In this document: piece after piece, positions 46,810 to 53,847 of the stretch | Numbering within the stretch: position 1 is the first letter of the stretch | Layout of the letters: each line of letters begins with the position of its first letter | Source of the DNA: a virus | Length of the DNA stretch: 64,000 bases | IMG/VR virus record: IMGVR_UViG_3300012096_000007 | Coordinates: 1 to 64,000 of that record | Reading direction: 5' to 3' (one strand) | Notes under the pieces: generated by a model | Databases searched by the model: none | Told to the model about the DNA's origin: nothing | Seen by the model: only the letters and a program-made list of their open reading frames with translations | Made by a program: the position numbers and the translations under genes

Positions 46810-46946
46810 CCGCAGCATCCTATGGCACAGCATGGTTAATACTCATGGGGATATTCGGTGGGCTTTTCCCCACCCCATGGGCGTGGATAGCTTTACTCCT
46901 TGGGGTCATCCCGGCCATCTACTACGTGAAAAGGCATATGCTATGA
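46779..46946 (+). CDS. membrane microprotein
   Basis: 55 residues: MAKFDNWDIIAAASYGTAWL, then two hydrophobic helices through a GLFPTPWAWIALLLGVIP segment and a basic end. GAGGAGATG lies upstream. Its TGA overlaps the next ATG. Confidence 0.62.
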   Translation: MAKFDNWDIIAAASYGTAWLILMGIFGGLFPTPWAWIALLLGVIPAIYYVKRHML

Positions 46947-47185
46947 AACCCAAATCCCTACCTGATTTCCAAACCTATCAGGAACGTGATGCGTGGTTCA
47001 CAGAGAACGCCGATTACTTCACCGTAGTCAAAAAAGATGGCGTAGGCCACGTGGCTCGCGATGAAGTACACACATTGGCAGATGCCGAAGCATTAGCCAA
47101 AACAAGACAAACCATCAGCGGTGGCCGATACCTGATTTTTGCCGTGGTCGGTGAACAGTCAGCGTTTGTCAAAACAGTCCCTTGA
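46943..47185 (+). CDS. small protein, unknown
   Basis: 80 residues from ATG 46943 (ATGA overlap). FQTYQERDAWFTENADYFTV then HTLADAEALAKTRQTISGGR, YLIFAVVGEQSAFVKTV. Compact alpha/beta fold, similar in style to small host-takeover proteins of other phages. Unknown. Confidence 0.68.
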   Translation: MKPKSLPDFQTYQERDAWFTENADYFTVVKKDGVGHVARDEVHTLADAEALAKTRQTISGGRYLIFAVVGEQSAFVKTVP

Positions 47186-47343
47186 AGCCTGTTTTGTTTT
47201 GCTCTAAACTTTGAATGAGTGACCATCATGCAGTTTGCGGTCAGTTTCCTCTAGGACTGACTTAGCAAGGGTGCGGGCTGGGTTTTTAGGATTCTCCTCC
47301 TGTTTTCCCGGTCCGCAGTCCCTTCTTCCCTTAGGAAATTCTC
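47186..47343 (+). ncRNA. candidate antisense RNA against the leader ribosome binding sites
   Basis: Noncoding 158 nt. GATTCTCCTCCTGTTTT (47290-47306) is the exact reverse complement of AAAACAGGAGGAGAATC, the constant part of the 33-45 kb leaders. Upstream, GTCAGT/ACTGAC forms a hairpin (47240-47261) with a TTCCTCTAGG loop, also pyrimidine-rich. It may be an sRNA or part of the 5' leader of the following gene. Transcription not shown. Confidence 0.5.
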
Positions 47344-47736
47344 ATGCGTTATCATGCCTCAAAGGAGTGGCGCGAGCTATGGAGGGATGCGCTGCTCAAT
47401 ATGCCAGCAATGGCCATCATTCCAAGACGAGAACGAATCGTTAAGAGTGCCATAAATGGATTGACCATGACATGGTATCGCTCTGGTTACCACCGTGGTG
47501 CCGCTATAGCTCTGCGGCTCTGCCTTGGATACCACACTTATAATGCGCAAGGCCGTAGCAATGCGGCGGGCTGTATTTACATGGCCATACAGCGCGGTAG
47601 CGCGCCCCGTGGTGCGGCTAGGCAAAGGTTGCTTAGGGTACTGGCTGGGCCGCATGGCGCTACCCTTGCCCGCGCTAGGCTCATACAGCTAGGGCAGGCT
47701 GACCGTTTCAAATTTTGGCCCAAACCGGGCCAGTAG
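47344..47736 (+). CDS. GPH-motif family protein (member 14)
   Basis: 130 residues. N-terminal ASKEWRELWRDALLNMPAMA, then YHRGAAIALRLCLGYHTYNA and the closing motif QRLLRVLAGPHGATLARARL. Basic, more GC-rich than members at 25 kb; closest to member 8 (28218..28532). AGGAAATTCTC is its ribosome binding site. Isolated from the main array by 16 kb. Confidence 0.78.
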   Translation: MRYHASKEWRELWRDALLNMPAMAIIPRRERIVKSAINGLTMTWYRSGYHRGAAIALRLCLGYHTYNAQGRSNAAGCIYMAIQRGSAPRGAARQRLLRVLAGPHGATLARARLIQLGQADRFKFWPKPGQ

Positions 47737-47738
47737 AA

Positions 47739-47790
47739 ATATGGCGGGTACCCGCCATATACAGAAGCGGGGTATGAGCGCCCCGCTTTT
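47739..47790 (+). terminator. palindrome and rho-independent terminator
   Basis: A perfect 22-bp palindrome ATATGGCGGG/CCCGCCATAT (47739-47760) is followed by AGCGGGG, eight-base loop, CCCCGCT, TTTT (47766-47790). The second hairpin is a clear terminator; the first could be a protein site or extra stem. Confidence 0.78.
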
Positions 47791-47827
47791 GCTAACTCAA
47801 GGAGCTCATAAACAGGAAGAGAACCAA

Positions 47828-48166
47828 ATGTCAAAGCTTCTCAAAAGGGTGATTGACAAGCATATGCCGCATCTGTCGCACAAGCTGACGGCTGAAAACG
47901 GCTATGACGAGGCCAAGCACCGCACCGTGGCTGACTTGCACAAGGCCAAGCTGATCAATGACGAAGAAAAGGCAGCCATTGACAGCTGCGTCGACGATCT
48001 GGCCAACCTCGATGATGACAGCTATAGCAGCAACGCAGCCAAGGTGCTGAAGGCAGTCAACAGCGGCGAGGTAAATCCGGACAGCCTGAATGATGACGCG
48101 TTTGCCAAAGCATTCATGGACACTACTGATGACAATGCTGACAGCGACGAGAACATTACCGCCTGA
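47828..48166 (+). CDS. acidic helical protein, unknown
   Basis: 112 residues from ATG 47828, after CAGGAAGAGAACC, a variant of the leader ribosome binding site. KLLKRVIDKHMPHLSHKLTA then a DLANLDDDSYSSNAAKVLKA segment and an acidic end. Bracketed by terminators, so it has its own transcript. Unknown function. Confidence 0.72.
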   Translation: MSKLLKRVIDKHMPHLSHKLTAENGYDEAKHRTVADLHKAKLINDEEKAAIDSCVDDLANLDDDSYSSNAAKVLKAVNSGEVNPDSLNDDAFAKAFMDTTDDNADSDENITA

Positions 48167-48189
48167 TTCGGCGGCTAACTGAAACTAGG

Positions 48190-48218
48190 GCCGGGGGCTT
48201 CATTGCCTCCGGCTTTTT
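48190..48218 (+). terminator. rho-independent terminator
   Basis: GCCGGGGGC, loop TTCATT, GCCTCCGGC, then TTTTT. Ends the transcript of 47828..48166. Confidence 0.8.
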
Positions 48219-48247
48219 ATTTGACTTCAAACATGAGGAAAAAGCTC

Positions 48248-48415
48248 ATGCTACCTGCCAAACTGCTATTCAACGCCAGCCTCGTGGTTGCCACCCTATC
48301 TATTATTCTAATGGTGGCCAGTATCATCTTCAACGAACCCTTCATGGTGTTGGCCAATGTGGCTATCTTGGCCATCAGTATCCTTTGTGCATTGCTTAAT
48401 TATAAGATGATATAA
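48248..48415 (+). CDS. small two-helix membrane protein
   Basis: 55 residues from ATG 48248, with GAGGAAAAAGCTC upstream; ATG 48233 lacks one. PAKLLFNASLVVATLSIILM and FMVLANVAILAISILCALLN are two transmembrane helices. Could be a small holin-like or antiholin-like protein; no lysis gene is next to it. Confidence 0.62.
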   Translation: MLPAKLLFNASLVVATLSIILMVASIIFNEPFMVLANVAILAISILCALLNYKMI

Positions 48416-48417
48416 TC

Positions 48418-48636
48418 ATGGTAGATGATATCGACAAGGCAAGCTTTGTCAAAAAGGGCGAAACCCTTGAAAGTATCAGAACCATGGTGGGCCTGAACAC
48501 CAAAGCTATGGCCGGTGAGTTAGGCCTCAGACACTATCACTATCTAAAACTTGAGGCAGGAGAATGGAAAACTCCATTTTATCATCTCAAGGCAGCCAAG
48601 AACGTGGTCAGGTGGATATATAGCCTGAACAAATAA
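48418..48636 (+). CDS. helix-turn-helix regulator
   Basis: 72 residues: KGETLESIRTMVGLNTKAMA then ELGLRHYHYLKLEAGEWK is an Xre/HTH-type arrangement, with TKAMAGELGL as helix 2 and RHYHYLKLE as recognition helix. Weakly spaced from the membrane protein (2 nt). Followed by the structured noncoding region. Confidence 0.72.
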   Translation: MVDDIDKASFVKKGETLESIRTMVGLNTKAMAGELGLRHYHYLKLEAGEWKTPFYHLKAAKNVVRWIYSLNK

Positions 48637-48649
48637 CCCGATTTGACAA

Positions 48650-49145
48650 CAATAATGAAGAGGGGTACGAAATGTGAAGCCGCCCAGTTAGAAGCTGGAC
48701 GGCTTCGTCAGATAACTTGCGTTACCAATTATCTGAGATTCGCTGCTCGCGGCAGCTAGGGTCTAAATAACCCAACCTCCGCCCCCGAGTCCAGACCCCT
48801 TCGGTAACAAGTTAGCTGGCCATAGCCAGCCCTCGGTTTGGGCCGACTCCATGGAAAACAAGACCGTGGGTGAATCTGTGGAAGGGCATCCATTACTAAT
48901 AAAAGTGCAATAGCAATGTTGCATGGGAGAGGGCTCTCCATCGCTGGAACCCTCAAGCAGGATACTTTTCTAACATGCCTGACTTCTTGGAAGTATCTTG
49001 CTGCGTTGAGCCTTCGAGGCTAAGTAAGAAGTAAAAGCTGACCGCACAACCCCAGCTTACCAAATCAAATGGTTTTCTAGGCATGTCCGTGCTTCCTGAT
49101 GGAGACACAGCTTTGTCGTTGCTAGGCAAAGCTGTATCTGATTGT
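48650..49145 (+). ncRNA. large structured noncoding RNA candidate
   Basis: About 460-490 nt without a gene and with eleven hairpins in series: 48676-48706, 48708-48736 (TCAGATAA/TTATCTGA), 48742-48756, 48759-48798, 48815-48830 (GCTGGC/GCCAGC), 48905-48924, 48926-48939, 48956-49002 (AGCAGGATACTT/AAGTATCTTGCT), 49009-49021, 49035-49058 and 49107-49135 (ACAGCTTTG/CAAAGCTGT). I could not find group I or II intron core sequences, nor tmRNA or RNase P features. Resembles the class of large ornate phage RNAs (GOLLD, ROOL) in style only. Confidence 0.72.
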
Positions 49146-49168
49146 AGGGTAGTAGGAGTTGTCTATAG

Positions 49169-49390
49169 ATGAAACAGTATAAAGACAAACAGAGAAATTC
49201 AATAGGACATGGAAATATCTGTAGAAAATGTAGAAGTAAGATGATTCGTTATCAACATAGTAAAAATTGGATTCCACAATCTAACTCTTATTATTTTAAA
49301 TATTGGGATAAATGTCGGAAATGTAAATATCTTCAACATTATGAAATTGCTAAAGTCTATGTTGGTGATGTTGAAATATGGGATGAGTAG
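49169..49390 (+). CDS. zinc-ribbon protein, unknown
   Basis: 73 residues. CRKCRSKMIRY and CRKCKYLQHYE are two CxxC knuckles. Basic and AT-rich, unlike neighbours, so it may belong to the structured RNA or to a mobile gene. The ATG follows AGGAGTTG. End overlaps the next frame. Function unknown. Confidence 0.68.
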   Translation: MKQYKDKQRNSIGHGNICRKCRSKMIRYQHSKNWIPQSNSYYFKYWDKCRKCKYLQHYEIAKVYVGDVEIWDE

Positions 49391-49406
49391 AAGGAAGCTT
49401 GTCAAG

Positions 49407-49784
49407 ATGACACATGAAGAATTCACTCTGTATTGGAAACCAGCAAGAGACACATTTGGTAAGGGGAAAAATGATGAAAACTTCAAGAGACATCCATCCT
49501 ACTTCTTAGCTAAAGCCATAGGAGTGGATTATCCGTGTCCAGGACACTGGGATCAGCTTGAATTGACAGAAGACCTCAAAAACAAACTTCTGGCTTTAGT
49601 TGGTCCTCACCGAGAGACCATGCTTAGAATCTATCAAATCAAAAGGGAGTACCATGAGCAACAAAAGCTTGCCATCAAGCAGAAGCGTCGAGCCGATTTA
49701 CGTCAAATTAAGCAAGATGATCGTGACGCAAAGGGTGAACTTGGGGATGACCCAAGTGCAATTGGCAGCCAAGACTGGGATTAG
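49407..49784 (+). CDS. GPH-motif family protein (member 15)
   Basis: 125 residues from ATG 49407 (49383 possible). THEEFTLYWKPARDTFGKGK, then a YFLAKAIGVDYPCPGHW segment and the motif KNKLLALVGPHRETMLRIYQ. A charged extension of about 45 residues follows, encoded in the part that overlaps the next gene by 131 nt. Function unknown. Confidence 0.72.
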   Translation: MTHEEFTLYWKPARDTFGKGKNDENFKRHPSYFLAKAIGVDYPCPGHWDQLELTEDLKNKLLALVGPHRETMLRIYQIKREYHEQQKLAIKQKRRADLRQIKQDDRDAKGELGDDPSAIGSQDWD

Positions 49785-49914
49785 CAGGCCTTACTTGGCT
49801 AGGATGGAAACGGGCAAGCAGCGTATTTACCTGCATCACCTGCTCAAGCTGGAAAAAGCACTGAACTATCCACTACTGCTTCAATTTATCAGGAGGTCTT
49901 ATGCCGAAGTTTAG
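49654..49914 (+). CDS. Xre-family helix-turn-helix regulator
   Basis: 86 residues from ATG 49654 (AAGGGAGT upstream). MIVTQRVNLGMTQVQLAAKT and GISRPYLARMETGKQR form a classic HTH_3 motif: helix 2 TQVQLAAKTG, recognition helix SRPYLARME. It overlaps member 15 by 131 nt in another frame. Likely a small transcription regulator. Confidence 0.85.
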   Translation: MSNKSLPSSRSVEPIYVKLSKMIVTQRVNLGMTQVQLAAKTGISRPYLARMETGKQRIYLHHLLKLEKALNYPLLLQFIRRSYAEV

Positions 49915-50170
49915 TCGACGTGCGTTATTCCCGCTATTTGCCGCTGGTGGCATTGCTGCTGCGGATGGAAGTCAAGGAGCTACCCTAGATACAACTTTGC
50001 CGGGGATAGTAGCCAGAATAGCCAAAGGTAGAGATGGATGGTCCATCTTGGTGCCTGACTTTGACTCGATGCAGGGCTGGTGGCTACCCGGTTTTGTAGT
50101 CCCCACCAAGTGGGTGCCAATTGCCGAATACCTAAAACTTTTAGATGAAACCTACAACATGGAGAGCTGA
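49901..50170 (+). CDS. small protein with Tat-like N-terminus
   Basis: 89 residues. MPKFSRRALFPLFAAGGIAA has a twin-arginine followed by a hydrophobic stretch, a Tat-like signal (S-R-R-A-L-F rather than S-R-R-x-F-L-K). The mature part is DTTLPGIVARIAKGRDGWSI with VPDFDSMQGWWLPG. CAGGAGGTC precedes the ATG. Export is possible but not certain. Confidence 0.65.
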   Translation: MPKFSRRALFPLFAAGGIAAADGSQGATLDTTLPGIVARIAKGRDGWSILVPDFDSMQGWWLPGFVVPTKWVPIAEYLKLLDETYNMES

Positions 50171-50171
50171 A

Positions 50172-50318
50172 ATGCTGACTGATGCCGAAATTGAGATCCT
50201 GATGATCTTGGTGCGTGCAAACAAGGAGTGGGCTAAGCTTGCCCACAATGATGACTTGGAGGAGAAGCTCAAGCAGATTTGTGCTAAGCTTGATGATATG
50301 GAAGACAACTACGGCTAA
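50172..50318 (+). CDS. small helical protein
   Basis: 48 residues: LTDAEIEILMILVRANKEWA and HNDDLEEKLKQICAKLDDME, predicted entirely helical and coiled-coil capable. GGAGAGCTGAA precedes the ATG. Function unknown. Confidence 0.6.
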   Translation: MLTDAEIEILMILVRANKEWAKLAHNDDLEEKLKQICAKLDDMEDNYG

Positions 50319-50329
50319 GGAGAGTAAAA

Positions 50330-50509
50330 ATGCCAACGCCTAGATTAACTCCTGCCATGATGACTGCCGGTGTTGCGGCGGCACGTATCATTCTTGAAGA
50401 ATATTCCAAAATTGCTTCAAGAGCAGTCAGTGATGACGAACTCTACACCATTGTCCAAACCGTAGGTATTGCCCTGCTGTCAGCACAAGAACCTGTCAAT
50501 GATCAGTGA
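50330..50509 (+). CDS. small helical protein
   Basis: 59 residues: PTPRLTPAMMTAGVAAARII, LEEYSKIASRAVSDDELYTI. GGAGAGTAAAA is the ribosome binding site. Overlaps the next start by 11 nt. Function unknown. Confidence 0.6.
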   Translation: MPTPRLTPAMMTAGVAAARIILEEYSKIASRAVSDDELYTIVQTVGIALLSAQEPVNDQ

Positions 50510-50753
50510 TCGGTTCTTTTTGAAGGGGGCTGATGCTCCCTATATCACCGCCTTGAAATTTGTTTCCATTCACCAGTATGAGGTTTTGCTTTATGTCAGG
50601 GATAACCCTGACACTTCCTATAAAAAAGGAGCCAAGGAATTGGGTATCCCTATTGGCACATTCAAAACACGTTTGCACCGTGCTCGTCAGAAAATTAAGA
50701 ACTGGCGTGAGGCACAGCTCCATAGTCCAGCTGGTCAAGACAACGGACTTTGA
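50499..50753 (+). CDS. sigma-70 region 4-like protein
   Basis: 84 residues from ATG 50499. TALKFVSIHQYEVLLYVRDN, then SYKKGAKELGIPIGTFKTRL and HRARQKI form the helix-turn-helix of sigma-factor region 4 (IPIGTFKTRLHRAR as recognition helix). No region 2 is present. Its last 13 codons lie in a tRNA gene. Could compete with host sigma factors or act as a co-regulator. Confidence 0.75.
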   Translation: MISDRFFLKGADAPYITALKFVSIHQYEVLLYVRDNPDTSYKKGAKELGIPIGTFKTRLHRARQKIKNWREAQLHSPAGQDNGL

Positions 50754-50791
50754 CTCCGTAGACATCTGTTCGAATCAGATTGGAGCTGCCA
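50716..50791 (+). tRNA. tRNA-Gln(TTG)
   Basis: 76 nt with encoded CCA. Acceptor AGCTCCA/TGGAGCT perfect; anticodon stem ACGGA/TCCGT perfect; loop CTTTGAC, anticodon TTG (codon CAA); T-arm ATCTG-TTCGAAT-CAGAT perfect; D-stem GTC/GAC. The 5' half overlaps the end of the sigma-like gene and the HNH gene starts 3 nt after its end. Confidence 0.9.
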
Positions 50792-50793
50792 AA

Positions 50794-51096
50794 ATGAGAA
50801 TCAATAAAGAGGGGAAAAGTGCACAAGAACTGGGTCGCGTCCGTGCCTTAAGGCATTATTATCGTAAAAGGACAGAACTACGAAATATATTAGGCGGTAA
50901 ATGCGTCATTTGTGGTTCAGATTCTAATTTAGAATTTCATCATAAAGACCCAAATATAAAAGAATTTGATATTACAAGAAGGTATACTCAACCAACGGCA
51001 AAGTTATTAACTGAATTACAAAAATGTGAACTTAGATGTGAAGAATGTCATAAACGAATCCATAGGCTGTTAGGAATAGCCAATGCCTCTAACTAA
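50794..51096 (+). CDS. HNH endonuclease
   Basis: 100 residues. Treble-clef HNH: CVICGSDSNLEFHHKDPNIK, later CELRCEECHKRIHRLLG. His-His and the four cysteines give a complete active site. Starts 3 nt after the tRNA-Gln, a typical insertion spot. AT-rich. Overlaps the next gene by 14 nt. Probably homing or defence-type nuclease. Confidence 0.85.
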   Translation: MRINKEGKSAQELGRVRALRHYYRKRTELRNILGGKCVICGSDSNLEFHHKDPNIKEFDITRRYTQPTAKLLTELQKCELRCEECHKRIHRLLGIANASN

Positions 51097-51556
51097 AGAT
51101 CAAATATTGGGGGCGCTTCCTAATCTGAGCCAAGCTGACCTAGCAATGGTGCATGCCATGTCAGGCCAGTTATTGGCCCCAACACAAGGCATGAGTGATA
51201 CTAAACAGGTTTTGTTTGACGCACTGGCAGCCACCATAAGCCACCCTATGCCCTATTCAAACATGCCCACTAACCTTGCCAGTCAGTTTGAAAGGCATTT
51301 TCCTGATTTACTGCTTTTTTTTGATAAACATTTCAAAGGCTGGGATAGCAACAAAATTGTTCAAACAGGTTTTTTAAGAATGATATTCAGTTTGATAGCT
51401 GATGACCTTAAACGACATGGGGTAACCCCATCCATAGGAATGCTGGTGCACAACCTGCCCCGTATATATGAAATAGTGGACAATGCTTTCCCCAACTATT
51501 TGAAAAACAATATGGGGCATATGATCCTGAAAATATTCAGCAAAAGGAATGCGTAG
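51083..51556 (+). CDS. unknown helical protein upstream of helicase
   Basis: 157 residues. N-terminal LTKDQILGALPNLSQADLAM is a SAP- or LEM-like helix pair; the C-terminal half has MIFSLIADDLKRHGVTPSIG and NAFPNYLKNNMGHMILK. May be a helicase loader or accessory by position just before the DnaB-like gene, but this is inference. Confidence 0.68.
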   Translation: MPLTKDQILGALPNLSQADLAMVHAMSGQLLAPTQGMSDTKQVLFDALAATISHPMPYSNMPTNLASQFERHFPDLLLFFDKHFKGWDSNKIVQTGFLRMIFSLIADDLKRHGVTPSIGMLVHNLPRIYEIVDNAFPNYLKNNMGHMILKIFSKRNA

Positions 51557-51741
51557 TGCACTTCAAACTTATCATTTATTGTCTGTCATTCGGCATGACG
51601 TGCCAAGTGGTGCCGGATCGGCCTATTACTATGCAGCTGAATGCTGCTTCGTCAGCCCATTGTGTTCAGTTAGCTACTCGAGTGGTTAAAATACGAGGCT
51701 ATAATCCTCGTATGCTAAGCATCAAATGTATCCCGCAATAA
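51556..51741 (+). CDS. small exported protein, GTG start
   Basis: 61 residues from GTG 51556 overlapping the previous stop: VHFKLIIYCLSFGMTCQVVP as probable signal peptide, then a short cysteine-containing part. Adjoins the helicase start without gap. Support is moderate because of the rare start and no ribosome binding site. Confidence 0.45.
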   Translation: MHFKLIIYCLSFGMTCQVVPDRPITMQLNAASSAHCVQLATRVVKIRGYNPRMLSIKCIPQ

Positions 51742-53172
51742 ATGACTGTCAATTTATCAGCCATACAAGAAAATCTAATTGTCTTACTGACATATTCTGA
51801 TGAACATTGTCACACAATTAGAAACTTAATTGAGCCAGAATGGTGGGGTGGCCCATTTAGGGAAATTTCACGTCGTGTTTATGATTATTGTGATCGTTAC
51901 AAGAAAGCCCCCAAGGATCACATTGCTGATCTGATGGCTGACAAGCTTGAAAACAAAAAGAACCCTCGTGAAGCCAGCCTTTACGAGGATATCTTAATGA
52001 GTATTCACGGACAATCTGAAAATATTAATGCTCCCTACGTCATGGGGCAGTTAGAAAATTTCATCAAGCGTCAATCCTTGCGCACCATAGCCATTGATCT
52101 GGCCAAGGCATTGCAGCGTGACACAGACGATTCACTTGAAGAAGCTGAAAAGCTGATTAATGCATCACGGCATCAAGTGGCGTCTGTGTTTGATCCCGGC
52201 CTGCGGCTATCAAATCGAGATCGGGTATTGGATTTCTTAGACCAAGGTAACCACTGTTTTCCCACAGGCATACCAGAGTTGGACAAACGAGGGTTTGGCC
52301 CCACCCGTAAAGAACTGTGGTTGTACATTGCAGCTGCAAAGCGTGGTAAGACATGGATGCTTATCCAACTGGCTAAAATGGCCATCTTGCACAGGTTACG
52401 TGTCGTGCATATCACGCTTGAGATGTCCGAGGATAGGTCAGCGCAGCGTTACATGCAAGCTTTGTTCGCCATGTCCAAGCGTAATGAGAAACAGCTGGTA
52501 ACCAAGTTTGAACGCGACCAGCTAGGTCGGTTAGTGGGGTTAGATGAGATCGAGATAAGACCCAAACTGTACATGAATGATCCTAATATCAGAAAAAGAC
52601 TGGAAAAGAAAATTGACAGATTTGGTCCTCGTCTACTCGATAATGTTATTGTCAAGCAGTTTCCAACTGGCAGCCTCAGCGTTCGTCAATTGGAAGCCTA
52701 TTTGGATAATCTGGAGTCTAATGAACGTTTTATTCCTGATTTACTTATTATTGATTATCCTGATCTTATGAATGTGGATAAAAACAACTATCGTCTGTCC
52801 ATAGATGAAATATACAAGGATATCCGTGGTCTGTTGGTATCCCGCAACATGGCGGGTGCCGTGGTCAGTCAAGGCAATAGGCTATCTGAAAAAGCCAAAA
52901 ATGTGGGTTCTGACCATGTGGCAGAGGCATGGAGCAAGATTGCCCATGCCGATTGCATCATTACGTATAATCAAACCGTAGCTGAACATAAAATGGGTTT
53001 GGCACGCCTCCACGTAGCAGGCGGTCGAAATGACGAAGATAAAATTACCTTGATTATCTCACAAAATTACGCAATGGGAACATTCGTTGTTGATTCTATA
53101 TTCATGAACGGTGCCAACTATTGGTCAAACTTGCCAACTGGAGGCCGTGACGGTGAAGAGGATCAGACTTAA
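51742..53172 (+). CDS. DnaB-like replicative helicase
   Basis: 476 residues. RecA-type core: Walker A-like AAAKRGKTW at about 198-206 (Arg-Gly-Lys-Thr), VVHITLEMSEDRSAQRY (DnaB motif 1a), Walker B-like DLLIIDYPDLMNV and a final motif around HVAGGRNDEDKITLIISQNY. The N-terminal domain is compact and helical. Forms the ring helicase of the phage fork; partners are the primase (56915) and clamp (62653). Confidence 0.9.
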   Translation: MTVNLSAIQENLIVLLTYSDEHCHTIRNLIEPEWWGGPFREISRRVYDYCDRYKKAPKDHIADLMADKLENKKNPREASLYEDILMSIHGQSENINAPYVMGQLENFIKRQSLRTIAIDLAKALQRDTDDSLEEAEKLINASRHQVASVFDPGLRLSNRDRVLDFLDQGNHCFPTGIPELDKRGFGPTRKELWLYIAAAKRGKTWMLIQLAKMAILHRLRVVHITLEMSEDRSAQRYMQALFAMSKRNEKQLVTKFERDQLGRLVGLDEIEIRPKLYMNDPNIRKRLEKKIDRFGPRLLDNVIVKQFPTGSLSVRQLEAYLDNLESNERFIPDLLIIDYPDLMNVDKNNYRLSIDEIYKDIRGLLVSRNMAGAVVSQGNRLSEKAKNVGSDHVAEAWSKIAHADCIITYNQTVAEHKMGLARLHVAGGRNDEDKITLIISQNYAMGTFVVDSIFMNGANYWSNLPTGGRDGEEDQT

Positions 53173-53335
53173 ACTATCTACACCTACACCAGAATACTTT
53201 AGACTACGCTATTGGTGGCTGCATGAGTTGCGCACTTTACGTGCCAAACGCCGTATAGCTGGTTTGAATACTTCAAGAGAAATTAAAACTGCACAACGTG
53301 CATTAGCTAAAATTAGGAAAGAGGAACATGTCTAG
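53153..53335 (+). CDS. small basic protein, GTG start
   Basis: 60 residues from GTG 53153 with GGAGGCCGTGAC upstream, overlapping the helicase end. KRIRLKLSTPTPEYFRLRYW, then HELRTLRAKRRIAGLNTSRE; strongly basic and helical. Possibly binds DNA with the helicase. Confidence 0.6.
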   Translation: MKRIRLKLSTPTPEYFRLRYWWLHELRTLRAKRRIAGLNTSREIKTAQRALAKIRKEEHV

Positions 53336-53582
53336 AATGCTAAATGAAGTTGACGCTGTTAAACTGAGGGAAGCTGATGAAGATGTACCTGCTCAGAAAC
53401 TGGCATTGGCTCTTCTGTTAATTGATGCTGATGGTCGTCTTGAACAATTTCAAGGTACACCATGGACTGATCTTCCTCCTATGTTCAGATGGATGGCGCA
53501 TAAATTATTAGCCAATGACGAATTACGCGTCCGTATCGTCAAAGTTCTAAGGATGAATGACAAATGGCCAATGACGGGCTGA
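53328..53582 (+). CDS. small protein, unknown
   Basis: 84 residues: SRMLNEVDAVKLREADEDVP, LALALLLIDADGRLEQFQGT. GGAACATG region with GAGG upstream. Overlaps both neighbours slightly. Helical; function unknown. Confidence 0.7.
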   Translation: MSRMLNEVDAVKLREADEDVPAQKLALALLLIDADGRLEQFQGTPWTDLPPMFRWMAHKLLANDELRVRIVKVLRMNDKWPMTG

Positions 53583-53836
53583 AACCTAAAAAACTGACAG
53601 CTCGCGATAAAGCTGAACTTTTGGTTCAAATGACCAAAGAAGCCAAGCAAATCACTCGGAAGCTCCATGCTTCCGCTTGCATTGTAGTTTGCATGTTTGA
53701 AGAAGAGGGGAAAATTCTGGTGCAGGATGCAGGCCTGTTTCCGATGCCCCCGACTGATTTCTATGAATTGTTGCAAAACGCTCACAAGAACGGTCAAATG
53801 GGAGATACGGCCAAGAAAATTCTCAGACCCAACTGA
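53564..53836 (+). CDS. small protein, unknown
   Basis: 90 residues: NDGLKPKKLTARDKAELLVQ, then ACIVVCMFEEEGKILVQDAG. Alpha/beta appearance with a KLTARDKAELL helix. Overlaps 53328..53582 by 19 nt. Function unknown. Confidence 0.7.
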   Translation: MANDGLKPKKLTARDKAELLVQMTKEAKQITRKLHASACIVVCMFEEEGKILVQDAGLFPMPPTDFYELLQNAHKNGQMGDTAKKILRPN

Positions 53837-53847
53837 AGGAGAGTGCC

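Noticed and set aside
47290-47306. Ribosome binding site for a minus-strand gene
   Set aside because: No ATG, GTG or TTG follows at suitable distance on the minus strand; the complementarity to the leaders is a better explanation.
48650-49145. Group I or group II intron, tmRNA or RNase P RNA
   Set aside because: No P7/Q-R-S-like core, no domain V, no tag frame, no tRNA-like end and no flanking split gene could be found by eye.
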